64,000 nt of DNA from Mycolicibacterium hodleri (GTDB taxonomy: Bacteria > Actinomycetota > Actinomycetes > Mycobacteriales > Mycobacteriaceae), in the NCBI RefSeq assembly GCF_006439015.1, contig NZ_RCZG01000010.1, positions 98,615 to 162,614 on the forward strand, written 5' to 3'. Positions 23,621 through 31,571 of this stretch are shown here, piece after piece. The notes beneath the pieces are model-generated. The model did not search any database. It saw only the letters and a program-made list of their open reading frames with translations, and was not told the DNA's origin. The first letter of the stretch is position 1. Each line of letters begins with the position of its first letter. A program made the translations under genes and the position numbers.

Positions 23621-24340
23621 CTAGCGCGGTTCGCGCAGCACGTACCCCACCCCGCGCAGGGTGTGCAGGAGGCGCTTCTCGCCCGTGTCGACCTTGCGCC
23701 GCAGGTAGGACACATAGGACTCGACGACGTTGACGTCACCACCGAAGTCGTAGCGCCAGACGTGGTCGAGGATCTTCGGCTTGGACAGCACCGTGCCCGC
23801 GTTGATGATGAAGTACCGCAGCAGGGTGAACTCGGTCGGCGAGAGCGAGACGGGCTCGCCGGCCTTCCACACCTCGTGGGTGTCCTCGTCGAGTTCGATG
23901 TCGGCAAACGTCAGGCGGGCGCTGCGGGGTTCTTCGACGCCGCGGCCGGAACGGCGAAGGATGACACGAAGTCGCGCCACCACCTCTTCCAGGCTGAAGG
24001 GCTTCGTGACGTAGTCGTCGCCGCCGAGGGTGAGACCGGCGATCTTGTCCTGCAGCGAATCGCGGGCGGTCAGGAACAACGCGGGCGAATCTATGCCGTC
24101 GGCACGCAGACGGCGAAGCACCCCGAAGCCGTCCATGCCCGGCATCATCACGTCGAGGATGACGGCATCGGGCCGCACCTCGCGTGCCTTGTCCAGCGCG
24201 GCGGGCCCACTGGAGGCGGTGTGCACCTCGAACCCCTGGAACTTCAGACTCACCGAGAGCAACTCGACGATATTGGTTTCGTCGTCGACGACGAGAATTC
24301 TCGCTTCGGGGATGAACTCCGGAACTGCAGCCATGGCCAT
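23621..24340 (-). CDS. phoP: response regulator PhoP (OmpR/PhoB family)
   Basis: A 239-residue DNA-binding regulator. The receiver domain has the acidic pair in ILVVDDETNI, the phosphorylation site Asp63 in VILDVMMPGMDG and Lys113 in VTKPF. The winged-helix domain shows LSPTEFTLLRYFI, ILDHVWRYDFGG and VNVVESYVSYLRRKVD. ATG 24340 follows GGGAGGA by 10 bases; MAAVPE at 24334 is the alternative. A direct repeat matching the PhoP box lies 46 bases upstream, so autoregulation is probable. Confidence 0.96.
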   Translation of the reverse strand: MAMAAVPEFIPEARILVVDDETNIVELLSVSLKFQGFEVHTASSGPAALDKAREVRPDAVILDVMMPGMDGFGVLRRLRADGIDSPALFLTARDSLQDKIAGLTLGGDDYVTKPFSLEEVVARLRVILRRSGRGVEEPRSARLTFADIELDEDTHEVWKAGEPVSLSPTEFTLLRYFIINAGTVLSKPKILDHVWRYDFGGDVNVVESYVSYLRRKVDTGEKRLLHTLRGVGYVLREPR

Positions 24341-24385
24341 GTAGACAATGTCCTCCCCTTCGCATCCAATGACGCTGCACGGGCA

Positions 24386-24403
24386 CTGTGAGCTTCCTGT
24401 GAG
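24386..24403. promoter_or_regulatory. PhoP box upstream of phoP
   Basis: CTGTGAG-CTTC-CTGTGAG is two identical 7-bp repeats at an 11-bp period. On the minus strand it reads TCACAG-type repeats, the known mycobacterial PhoP recognition pattern. It lies in the phoP promoter region and between phoP and the divergent gene at 24450. Confidence 0.7.
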
Positions 24404-24436
24404 TTGGTCTCCGGGTCGCTGATGTGACCCGCGCCA

Positions 24437-24442
24437 TACACT
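24437..24442 (+). promoter_or_regulatory. -10 box of the 24450 gene
   Basis: TACACT lies 7 bases before ATG 24450, the leaderless spacing. It is about 35 bases downstream of the PhoP box. Confidence 0.45.
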
Positions 24443-24449
24443 GATTGCC

Positions 24450-25265
24450 ATGAATCTCGGCAAAGCTCTCGTCGACGTCGCCACCGCTCCGGTGCGCATC
24501 GGCCTCGCCGTCGCCGACGTCGGCCTCGGCGTCGCCAGCGAGACGCTCAATGTGGTCCAACGCGGACTCAGTGACGGAACGATGCAGGCGAACAGGTCGT
24601 CGTTCGCCCAACTGCTTGGGCTCGAGGAAGCCGTCGAACGGGCGAATCGACTGGCCCACCTCATGGACGACGACGCCCCGCTCGGCCGTGCCCTGGCGCC
24701 GGACGGACCGATCAACAGGCTGCTGAGGCCCGGCGGCATCGTCGACCAATTGACGACCGAAGGTGGCCTGCTCGACCGCATGACGGCGGAGAACGGGCCC
24801 GTTTCACGCGCAGTCGCCCCTGGCGGTCTCATCGATCAAGTCACCTCGGAGGGCGGGCTCATCGACCGCCTGACCACCGACGACGGCGCCGTGTCCAGGG
24901 TGATCGCGCCGGGCGGCCTCGCCGATCAGCTGCTGGCCAACGACGGGCTGATCGAACGGGTTCTGCGCGAGGACGGCGTGGCCGACAAGCTGCTCGCCGA
25001 AGGTGGGCTGCTCGACACACTCACCGCTGAGAACGGTCCACTGATCAGGCTCGCCGACGTCGCCGACACCCTGAACCGGCTGGCACCCGGGCTCGAGGCG
25101 CTGGCACCGACGATCGACGCGCTGTACGACGCCGTCAACACCCTGAGTCAGGTGGTCAATCCTCTGAGTAACATCGCGGGTCGGATCCCGCTGCCGCGCG
25201 CCCGCGGGCGCAGACCGGAGCCGCGTCCCGTGCGGTCGCAGCGGCTCGCAGACACCGATGAATGA
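24450..25265 (+). CDS. repeat-rich protein of unknown function (position of Rv0756c)
   Basis: A 271-residue soluble protein. Residues 70-200 hold about eight near-repeats of 13-20 residues with a GG(L/I)(I/L)D(Q/R)LT pattern, alternating with APGGL and AENGP turns (for example LTTEGGLLDRMTAENGP, GGLIDRLTTDDG). The periodic Leu/Ile positions suggest a solenoid or a membrane-surface amphipathic stack. The N-terminus is an amphipathic helix and the C-terminus is basic (RARGRRPEPRPVRS). Divergent from phoP and sharing its control region, so PhoP regulation is plausible. I do not know a function. Confidence 0.8.
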   Translation: MNLGKALVDVATAPVRIGLAVADVGLGVASETLNVVQRGLSDGTMQANRSSFAQLLGLEEAVERANRLAHLMDDDAPLGRALAPDGPINRLLRPGGIVDQLTTEGGLLDRMTAENGPVSRAVAPGGLIDQVTSEGGLIDRLTTDDGAVSRVIAPGGLADQLLANDGLIERVLREDGVADKLLAEGGLLDTLTAENGPLIRLADVADTLNRLAPGLEALAPTIDALYDAVNTLSQVVNPLSNIAGRIPLPRARGRRPEPRPVRSQRLADTDE

Positions 25266-25288
25266 CCCGATACGCTAGGCCCGCACAA

Positions 25289-25363
25289 GCCTCCTTAGCT
25301 CAGTGGTAGAGCAACATACTTGTAATATGTAGGCCATCGGTTCGATCCCGATAGGGGGCTCCA
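25289..25363 (+). tRNA. tRNA-Thr (anticodon TGT)
   Basis: A complete 75-base tRNA including encoded CCA. The acceptor stem GCCTCCT pairs with AGGGGGC (one G-T pair). The D arm is TAGCTCAGTGGTAGAGCA, the anticodon stem ACATA/TATGT encloses loop CTTGTAA with TGT at 25321-25323, and the T arm is ATCGG-TTCGATC-CCGAT. A degenerate copy of its last 25 bases lies at 25904, beyond the HNH gene. Confidence 0.97.
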
Positions 25364-25410
25364 AATCTGGCGACGGCTGTTTGTCGGTGCCAGTTCGTAA
25401 CATCGCCTAC

Positions 25411-25815
25411 ATGAGCCAGTGCCGTGGTTGCGGTTCAGCACTTTCCCGACGCAGCCACAAGGTTTACTGCAGCAACGCATGTCAAGCCTTGGTCCGTCGC
25501 GATACTGGTACCAAACAGTGGCTCGAGTCCGGTGAGGCCTGGATCGACGGTCGTCGTGGTCACTACATTCGGCAATATCTGAGCGACGCTCAGTCCGGCT
25601 GCTGTGCGATCTGCGGTGGAGCAAGCGTCTGGTTGGACGCGCACCTAGCATTGGTGTTGGACCACGTGGACGGGAACCCGACGAACAACCGACGGGAAAA
25701 CCTGCGGCTGATCTGTCCGAACTGCGACTCACAGCTTGCGACGTTCAAGAGTCGGAACCGAGGCAATGGCCGCCATTTCCGACGACAGCGATACGCCGAC
25801 GGGCAGTCGTACTAG
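25411..25815 (+). CDS. HNH endonuclease beside tRNA-Thr
   Basis: A 134-residue small HNH nuclease. An N-terminal zinc finger (Cys4, Cys7, Cys20, Cys24) precedes the nuclease core: CCAICGG (Cys65, Cys68), LDHVDGNPTNN (His85, Asn89) and CPNCDSQ (Cys102, Cys105). The last HNH position, usually His after the second CxxC, is Asp106. The basic tail TFKSRNRGNGRHFRRQRYAD resembles phage and actinobacterial HNH proteins. I chose ATG 25411; GTG 25387 and TTG 25381 are in frame and no ribosome site decides. It lies 47 bases after the tRNA and is followed by a tRNA 3'-end remnant, so it may belong to a small mobile unit. Confidence 0.85.
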   Translation: MSQCRGCGSALSRRSHKVYCSNACQALVRRDTGTKQWLESGEAWIDGRRGHYIRQYLSDAQSGCCAICGGASVWLDAHLALVLDHVDGNPTNNRRENLRLICPNCDSQLATFKSRNRGNGRHFRRQRYADGQSY

Positions 25816-25903
25816 GCCCTGAGTAGTGACCGCTCGCGGAGCATCGATGAACCGAGGATGAGCCCATGTCCGAAGCCGGTGTTTGGGTCGCGTGGGGAAT
25901 TCC

Positions 25904-25927
25904 GGTCAATCCCGAGAGGAGGCTCCA
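25904..25927 (+). repeat. degenerate copy of the tRNA-Thr 3' end
   Basis: GGTCAATCCCGAGAGG followed by AGGCTCCA matches the tRNA 3' part (25339-25363) at 21 of 24 aligned bases with one gap, including the T-arm, acceptor strand and CCA. No matching 5' half is found. Together with the tRNA it brackets the HNH gene like attL/attR of an integrated element. Confidence 0.6.
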
Positions 25928-25962
25928 CGAAGTTCGCCCCATTGAGACTCGTCCGGTATCGG

Positions 25963-27114
25963 TCACACCGCGATCAGGGGGCGGACGATGGCGTCGTCAT
26001 CGACCGGCTGGTACGGGCCCGGCTTGGGGGCTGGCCTGCCCCCTGGGAACGCGAGTCGCACGATGGTGCGTTGGACCGTGAAGAGCTGGCGCCCGAAGCG
26101 GCCGCTGTTGTACGGCAGTCCGTAGCGTTCGCAGATGTCCTTCACCTTCGGCGCGATCTGCGCGTACCGACTGGAGGGCATATCGGGGAAGATGTGATGT
26201 TCGACCTGGTAGCCCAGGTTGCCGGAGAGCACGTGGAACAGCGGTGAGCCTTCGATGTTGGCGGCACCCAGCAACTGCCGAAGATAGAAGTGGCCGCGGG
26301 TCTCGTCTTCGACCTCCTCCTGGCTGAACGTGTACGTCTGGTCGGGGAAGTGGCCGCAGAAGATGATGGAGTAGGACCAGACGTTGCGAACGATGTTGGC
26401 CGTGAAGTTGGCCTTGAAGGTCGACTTGAAGCCCTTCCTCCCGGAAAGCGCCGGGAATGCGATGTAGTCCTTGACGATCTGCCGCCACGCCTTGTGGCCC
26501 ATCCCGCGCAGTTCGCGACGCACCTGGTCCTTGCTCTTGGTGCCGGCCTTGATCGCCTTGTGGTCCAGGTCGTGGGCCGCGACGCCCCACTCGAAGAACG
26601 CGGCGAGAATCAGGTTGTACAACGGTTGGAGCAGATAGATGGGGTGCCACGACATGTGCGGATCGATCCGCATGATCTCGTAGCCAAGGTCTTTGTCCTT
26701 GCCGCGGATGTTGGTATAGGTGTGGTGGACATAGTTGTGTGAGTGCTTCCACGCTTCCGGGGTGGACGCACTGTCCCAGTCCCACGAGGCGGAGTTGATG
26801 CGGGGATCCTGCATCCAATCCCACTGCCCGTGCATCACGTTGTGCCCGATCTCCATGTTCTCCAATATCTTGGCGATCGAGAGCACAGCGGTGCCAAGGA
26901 GCCATGCGGGCTTGTAGCGCGAGCCCAGCAAGATGCCACGCGACAGCAGTGCAAGCTGACGATGCAACGCGATGATGGTTCGGATGTAGTGGGCGTCGCG
27001 ATCGCCGAGGCTGTCGAATACCTCGTCGTGGATCGCGTCGAATTCTCGTCCGATGGCCTCGATCTGCTCGTCGCTCAGGTGAGCAATCGGGCTCTCGATC
27101 ATTGACTGGGGCAC
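25963..27114 (-). CDS. membrane fatty-acid desaturase (DesA3-like)
   Basis: A 383-residue di-iron desaturase. The three histidine boxes are HNVMH (91-95), HSHNYVHH (124-131) and QVEHH near residue 315. Hydrophobic spans lie around 70-85, 160-180 and 240-255. It probably introduces a double bond into a fatty acyl-CoA, as DesA3 (Rv3229c) does for stearoyl-CoA. Electrons come from the reductase encoded directly upstream (8 bases apart), the same pairing as Rv3230c-Rv3229c. GTG 27114 is favoured by AGGAG 6 bases before it; ATG 27102 is possible. Confidence 0.9.
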   Translation of the reverse strand: MPQSMIESPIAHLSDEQIEAIGREFDAIHDEVFDSLGDRDAHYIRTIIALHRQLALLSRGILLGSRYKPAWLLGTAVLSIAKILENMEIGHNVMHGQWDWMQDPRINSASWDWDSASTPEAWKHSHNYVHHTYTNIRGKDKDLGYEIMRIDPHMSWHPIYLLQPLYNLILAAFFEWGVAAHDLDHKAIKAGTKSKDQVRRELRGMGHKAWRQIVKDYIAFPALSGRKGFKSTFKANFTANIVRNVWSYSIIFCGHFPDQTYTFSQEEVEDETRGHFYLRQLLGAANIEGSPLFHVLSGNLGYQVEHHIFPDMPSSRYAQIAPKVKDICERYGLPYNSGRFGRQLFTVQRTIVRLAFPGGRPAPKPGPYQPVDDDAIVRPLIAV

Positions 27115-27122
27115 TGGGTCTC

Positions 27123-28214
27123 CTAAAGCTCGATCGTGACGTCGCCGTCGGGACTGTTGACACAGGTGCGGATTTCCGTCCCTGCGCGGGTGACGTCGCC
27201 GGTACGCAGATCACGTACCGAACCGTCGCTCAGCGTGCCGGTGCAGGTATGGCAGATACCCATTCGGCAACCGTAGGGAAGGGTGGCGCCGGCGTTCTCG
27301 CCTGCGTCGAGGATCGCCGTCGACCCGTCACACTCAGCCGTGATTCCGCTTCCAGAAAAGGTGATCGAGCCGCCCTTTCCGGTCACCTCGGCAAGCAACA
27401 TGTGTTCGAACGACTCCATGTGGAGCCGATCAGCGATCCCGGCCGAGGCGAAGTGCTCCCGCAGCCCGTCGAGCATGGCTCCGGGTCCACACGCGAAGGT
27501 TTGGCGTTCCCGCCAGTCCGGACACACGTCATCCAGCGCGTCGGGCTTCAGTCGGCCTGCCTCGCCGGTAACGAGCTGCCTCACGCGGTAGCGATCGTTC
27601 CGTTCGGCCAGCGCTGCCAGGTCCGCCGCGAAGATCGCCTCGGATTCCGCACGCGCGGAATGTATGTGAAGCACATCGGGAAAGTCGCCTTGCCGACTCA
27701 GGGCACGCAGCATCGCCATCACCGGAGTCACACCGCTACCGGCGGTGAGGAACAGCAGCTTCTGCGGCGTAGGCGACGGCAGCGTGAACTCGCCTTCGAC
27801 ATCGCCGAGCGTGACGATCGAGCCGGCGGCCTGACTACTGTTCAAGAACCGTGAGACGACACCGTCGTCGGTGCGCTTCACGGTGATCGTCACTTGACCA
27901 TCGGGGCGCGCGGCATCGCTGCTGAGGGAGTAGGCACGCCAGTAGCGCTTTCCCTCGACGTCGAACCCGATTCGGACGTACTGCCCCGGCTGATGCCCCA
28001 CCCAGCGGAAGCCGGGGGTGATGAAGACGGTGACCGCATCATCGGTTTCGCGATGCACTCGTTCGATTCGGCCGCGCCGCTCCTCGACCGACCACAGAGG
28101 GGTGATCAACTCCAGGTAGTCGTCGATGCGTAGCGGCCAGGTGAAGTAACCGAGCCCACGCACCAGAAGCCGGGCCAACCCTGGCAGGGCAACCTGCGTT
28201 CCGCGTTCGGGCAT
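27123..28214 (-). CDS. ferredoxin-NAD(P)H oxidoreductase, desaturase electron donor (Rv3230c-like)
   Basis: A 363-residue three-domain reductase: FAD domain (RAYSLSSDAA, residues about 95-105), NAD(P) domain (LFLTAGSGVTPVMAMLRAL, then the CGPGAM motif) and a C-terminal plant-type 2Fe-2S domain with Cys316, Cys321, Cys324 and Cys351 (YGCRMGICHTC). It passes electrons from NADPH to the di-iron desaturase encoded next. ATG 28214 has GGAGGGG about 8 bases upstream. The divergent promoter region to the right contains a 9-bp inverted repeat (28311-28344). Confidence 0.92.
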   Translation of the reverse strand: MPERGTQVALPGLARLLVRGLGYFTWPLRIDDYLELITPLWSVEERRGRIERVHRETDDAVTVFITPGFRWVGHQPGQYVRIGFDVEGKRYWRAYSLSSDAARPDGQVTITVKRTDDGVVSRFLNSSQAAGSIVTLGDVEGEFTLPSPTPQKLLFLTAGSGVTPVMAMLRALSRQGDFPDVLHIHSARAESEAIFAADLAALAERNDRYRVRQLVTGEAGRLKPDALDDVCPDWRERQTFACGPGAMLDGLREHFASAGIADRLHMESFEHMLLAEVTGKGGSITFSGSGITAECDGSTAILDAGENAGATLPYGCRMGICHTCTGTLSDGSVRDLRTGDVTRAGTEIRTCVNSPDGDVTIEL

Positions 28215-28310
28215 GGCCGACCCCTCCGTGAGCAAATGACGACGGTGGGCATCTCCGCCGCGTGGTGTGTGCGCTGGCTCACACGGTACCCATACCGCCG
28301 GTCTGACAAA

Positions 28311-28344
28311 CGTCGATCTGCGAGCAAGCGCGAAGAGATCGACG
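28311..28344. promoter_or_regulatory. 34-bp inverted repeat between the reductase and DUF4185 genes
   Basis: CGTCGATCT and AGATCGACG are perfect 9-bp arms around a 16-base centre that itself contains GCGCGAAG. No T-run follows. It stands 97 bases before the desaturase-reductase operon and is a likely operator, comparable in layout to TetR-type sites for desaturase control. Confidence 0.5.
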
Positions 28345-28376
28345 CATTAGTACCACTCCTGTAACGCGACGGGCGC

Positions 28377-28414
28377 CTGTGACGAAGGAAACTCGTGGGA
28401 GCGCTGTGACGAAG
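28377..28414. repeat. direct repeat upstream of the DUF4185 gene
   Basis: CTGTGACGAAG occurs at 28377-28387 and 28404-28414, a 27-bp period. A looser CTGTAACG is at 28359. Could be an activator site for the gene at 28507. No further support. Confidence 0.4.
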
Positions 28415-28506
28415 TTCGGCTTTCACCGGTGGCCCCGACGGCAATGCGATTCAATGGCTGTCATCCGTCGGGGAAGGAATGACTCAGCGCGTCAAAGGGG
28501 CAGTAT

Positions 28507-30591
28507 ATGGGAGCCGCAGGGTATGTCGGACGAGTCGGCTCGCTAGCCGTTGCGTTGGGGGTCGGGACCGCGATAGCCACGGGTTACGGTGTCGCCGCAG
28601 CCGACGAGATCTCTACCACGTCGTCCCCTTCCAGTTCGGCGAGCTCAACTCCCACAGCCGCGACCGACGATGCGGCCGAGTCCAAATCGACCGCGTCGAA
28701 CGACAAGTCCGCCGAATCGGGGGAGACCGACGGCACGGTTACTGACGGCGCGGTGGTCAGCGCCCAGACCAACACGGGCTCGTCGGTGGGTAGTACGGCC
28801 ACCCCGAAGCCGTCCCCCAAGCCCAAGCCGAAGTTGAAGTTGACGTTGAAGTTGACGACCAAGCCGAGGCCGCAGCCCGAAGCCACGGCAACCACGCCTC
28901 CGGCTCCCGCCAAGAAGACGAAGTTCAAGAACACCCCTCCGGCGACGTCGACCCCCGAGACGTCGCCCCTGGTCACGAGCTCCTCTACCGCGGCAGGCAC
29001 GGTGAAGCCGGCAGCCACGGTCGTCACCGCACCACCGAAGGCAGCTCTGGCGACCGCCATGACCCCAATGGTCACGGTCGCAGCCGCCGCGAACACGAAG
29101 TCCGCAGCGCGGGTCGCCACCATCGACGTGGCGCCGCCGACTCCGTCACCTGCGGCTGCACAGAATCCGTTGAAAGTCGTCGGCAGCGTGGTGTCCAGCG
29201 TCGTCAACTGGGTGCTGAGCCCACTCGCCGGCGCCGGCTCGACCACCCCCGCCCAGCCGCCGCTGGCGTGGTCACTGCTCGCCTTCGCCCGGCGGGAGTT
29301 CGAGAACTTCGTCACCGCCGTTACTGGCAACGCCACCGTGACGCCCGCCGCGTCGGTCACCGCCACGAGCCTTTCGCTAGCGGCTGCCACCAGTACCGTC
29401 GCAGAAGCCGCGGTCAACGTGCCCAACTTCCCGTTGCCCGGCGCGCAGCTGAGCCCTTCGACGAAGTTCGTGCAGTGGGTGACGGGCAATTATCAGACCG
29501 GCAATCCGCTGATCGCCGACACGCTGAAGCGCTTCGACATCACCGGCACCGACGTCGGCGTCATCTGGGACAACGGCATGGTCGACGACCCGTCCACGCC
29601 GTACAACGAGCACCAGGTGCTGATGGCCTTCGGCGATACGTTCAGCGGCGCCAACATGACAGGCCTCTGGCGCTTCAACGTTCTGCTCCGTAGTGCCGAT
29701 ACCAATCTGTCCGACGGTATGACCATCCCCAACGGAGAGTGGTTCAACGGCAACATGTTCGGCGGGACTCCGTTGAGCAGCCCGACCACCGCGCGTCAGA
29801 TCATCCACGCCGACGGCCTACCCGCCGGGGTCACCTTGATCCCGACTGCGGGTATCTCGGTACCGACGCCGGGCACTCGGTTCGGCGTCACCCAGTACGT
29901 CAACGTCATGTCGGTGACCAAGTGGGGCGCCGCAGGCTCGTGGACGACGAACTACTCCGCAACCGCCTATTCGGTGGACAACGGCGAGAACTGGACGATA
30001 GCGCCCTCGTCGGTCCGCTACAACCAGTTTTGGGGCGGTAACAAGAACTTTCAGCAGGGGGCCTTCGTCCGACCAGGCGACGGGTATGTGTACAGCTACG
30101 GCACGCCGAATGGTCGCCACGGCGCTGCGTACGTGTCGCGCGTGGCCGAGAAGGACATCCTCGACGCCAGCAAGTACGAGTACTACAGCGCGGGCTCAGC
30201 TGGCGGATGGTTCGGAATCGGCGCCACCCCCGCGGGGTGGTACAAGAACAACCCTGCCGCGGCAACTCCGCTGTTCGGCCAGGATCGCGCAGCGAAAGTC
30301 GGCAACCAGGTCAGCGAGATGTCAGTGCAGTACAACGAGCAGCTGGGGAAGTACGTGGTCCTCTACGGCGATCGGTTCAACAACATCGTGATGCGGACGG
30401 CCGATACACCGGAGGGGACGTGGTCGCCGGCGACAGTACTGATGGCACAGCAGCCCGGCGGAATCTACGCACCCATGATGCATCCGTGGTCACCGTCCAC
30501 GCTGGGTACCGGGACCGATCTCTACTGGAACCTGTCGCTGTACTCGCAATACAACGTGATGTTGATGAAGACCGACCTCACCAAGGTCTAG
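28507..30591 (+). CDS. secreted DUF4185 protein, candidate GH183 endo-D-arabinanase
   Basis: A 694-residue exported protein. A signal peptide (about 1-32) is followed by a 230-residue low-complexity linker rich in Ser, Thr, Pro, Lys and Ala (TPKPSPKPKPKLKLTLK) and, from about residue 335, a DUF4185 beta-propeller-like domain with GVIWDNGMVDDP, LMAFGDTFSG and repeated aromatic strands. DUF4185 proteins have recently been assigned as GH183 endo-D-arabinanases that cut mycobacterial arabinan; that function here is inferred from family. The basic linker may tether the enzyme in the wall. ATG 28507 follows AAAGGGG. Confidence 0.75.
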   Translation: MGAAGYVGRVGSLAVALGVGTAIATGYGVAAADEISTTSSPSSSASSTPTAATDDAAESKSTASNDKSAESGETDGTVTDGAVVSAQTNTGSSVGSTATPKPSPKPKPKLKLTLKLTTKPRPQPEATATTPPAPAKKTKFKNTPPATSTPETSPLVTSSSTAAGTVKPAATVVTAPPKAALATAMTPMVTVAAAANTKSAARVATIDVAPPTPSPAAAQNPLKVVGSVVSSVVNWVLSPLAGAGSTTPAQPPLAWSLLAFARREFENFVTAVTGNATVTPAASVTATSLSLAAATSTVAEAAVNVPNFPLPGAQLSPSTKFVQWVTGNYQTGNPLIADTLKRFDITGTDVGVIWDNGMVDDPSTPYNEHQVLMAFGDTFSGANMTGLWRFNVLLRSADTNLSDGMTIPNGEWFNGNMFGGTPLSSPTTARQIIHADGLPAGVTLIPTAGISVPTPGTRFGVTQYVNVMSVTKWGAAGSWTTNYSATAYSVDNGENWTIAPSSVRYNQFWGGNKNFQQGAFVRPGDGYVYSYGTPNGRHGAAYVSRVAEKDILDASKYEYYSAGSAGGWFGIGATPAGWYKNNPAAATPLFGQDRAAKVGNQVSEMSVQYNEQLGKYVVLYGDRFNNIVMRTADTPEGTWSPATVLMAQQPGGIYAPMMHPWSPSTLGTGTDLYWNLSLYSQYNVMLMKTDLTKV

Positions 30592-30601
30592 TGACCGGCT
30601 G

Positions 30602-31081
30602 ATGTTGCCTTGGAATGTAGTCAGCGCTTCGCTCGTCGCGATCGCACTGTCGATGCCGGCGATCGCCAACGCGGATCCCATTGCACCCCAATCGAACACG
30701 TCGTGTTCCGCCGACTTCGCGGGCGCGATGACCTGGCCCACCGGGGACCAGGCGCCGCTGGTCTGCGAAGCAGAGCGGTGGGTACCTGTCGCCGATCCGT
30801 ATCCGATCAGCGATCGGTGGCTGAGCTACGGACCCGCTATGACGCTGCACGGCGAGGGGCGACGCAATCCGACACTGCTCTCGGGCGACTGGACCGCCAC
30901 GCCCCTGACGGCAGAAAGCGCTTGCGCCGCAACCCAATTGACCGTAATTTCGGGCAGTCCGACGGTCGGCCCACCGGCCATCGACGAGGGGAAGCCCGGA
31001 CAGACGCTCGAACTCGCGGTACTGCCGAGTTTGTTCACCATCGAGTTGAGCGGCGATTGCCTCTGGCAGAGGTCGCGTTAG
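30602..31081 (+). CDS. secreted protein of unknown function
   Basis: A 159-residue protein with a clear Sec signal peptide (LVAIALSMPAIANA, cleavage after about residue 23). The mature part has paired cysteines (SCSADF, PLVCEA, SACAATQ, GDCLW), suggesting disulfides outside the cell. I recognise no family. It starts 10 bases after the DUF4185 gene, so it is probably co-transcribed and may act on or bind the same wall substrate. Its stop overlaps the stop of the convergent gene on the other strand by 4 bases. Confidence 0.7.
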   Translation: MLPWNVVSASLVAIALSMPAIANADPIAPQSNTSCSADFAGAMTWPTGDQAPLVCEAERWVPVADPYPISDRWLSYGPAMTLHGEGRRNPTLLSGDWTATPLTAESACAATQLTVISGSPTVGPPAIDEGKPGQTLELAVLPSLFTIELSGDCLWQRSR

Positions 31082-31401
31082 TGTGGCCCGCCCACATCGA
31101 CACCACCGCCGCCGACGTCGACACCACCGGTAGCTACGTCGACACCTCCGCCGCCAAGATCGACACTGTCACCGCCGCTGATCTGGAATTGATCGACCGG
31201 AGCGGCGAAGTCGCTCTCGACCGGTGGGGCGTTCTCGACCGGTGGGGCGATGGAGCAGTTTCCATCGATGACGATCTGGCCCGGCTCGCACGCGATCGTG
31301 TCGTCGGCGGCGGCCACCGGTGCGTAGATCGCCGCGGCGACGGCGAGCGCGGCGCCCGCCGTGGTCAGGAGTGCGGTGGTTGATGATCGGGTTACGCGCA
31401 T
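31078..31401 (-). CDS. small secreted glycine-rich protein
   Basis: A 107-residue exported protein: signal peptide MRVTRSSTTALLTTAGAALA ending near AAADD, one Cys pair (IACEPGQIVIDGNCSIAPP), then an acidic-glycine tail with repeated GGVDV units. Chosen start is ATG 31401; an ATG at 31434 would add a charged stretch before the signal. The Cys-spacing and PP segment recall the three small secreted proteins at 39620-40857 but I would not call it a paralogue. Function unknown. Confidence 0.65.
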   Translation of the reverse strand: MRVTRSSTTALLTTAGAALAVAAAIYAPVAAADDTIACEPGQIVIDGNCSIAPPVENAPPVESDFAAPVDQFQISGGDSVDLGGGGVDVATGGVDVGGGGVDVGGPH

Positions 31402-31559
31402 GACACGCCTCTTTTCCGTTGCTGAGTAAGACAAAATATCACTCCGAGCTGGTTTTTAACAGAGACGTTAGTTTTGCCCTCCGCGAAGCAGCGGAGCTCG
31501 GATTCCGAACGGCCGGCGACGGCATGTCGCAGCAGGGCGACCGCTCACCCGGCCGAACC

Positions 31560-31565
31560 TAGACT
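31560..31565 (+). promoter_or_regulatory. -10 box of the XdhC-family gene
   Basis: TAGACT lies 6 bases before the GTG at 31572, giving a leaderless start. Confidence 0.4.
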
Positions 31566-31571
31566 CGAGCC

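Noticed and set aside
25866..26081. Short frame between the HNH and desaturase genes
   Set aside because: No ribosome site, Arg/Pro-rich composition like a shadow frame, and it overlaps the desaturase end and the tRNA remnant.
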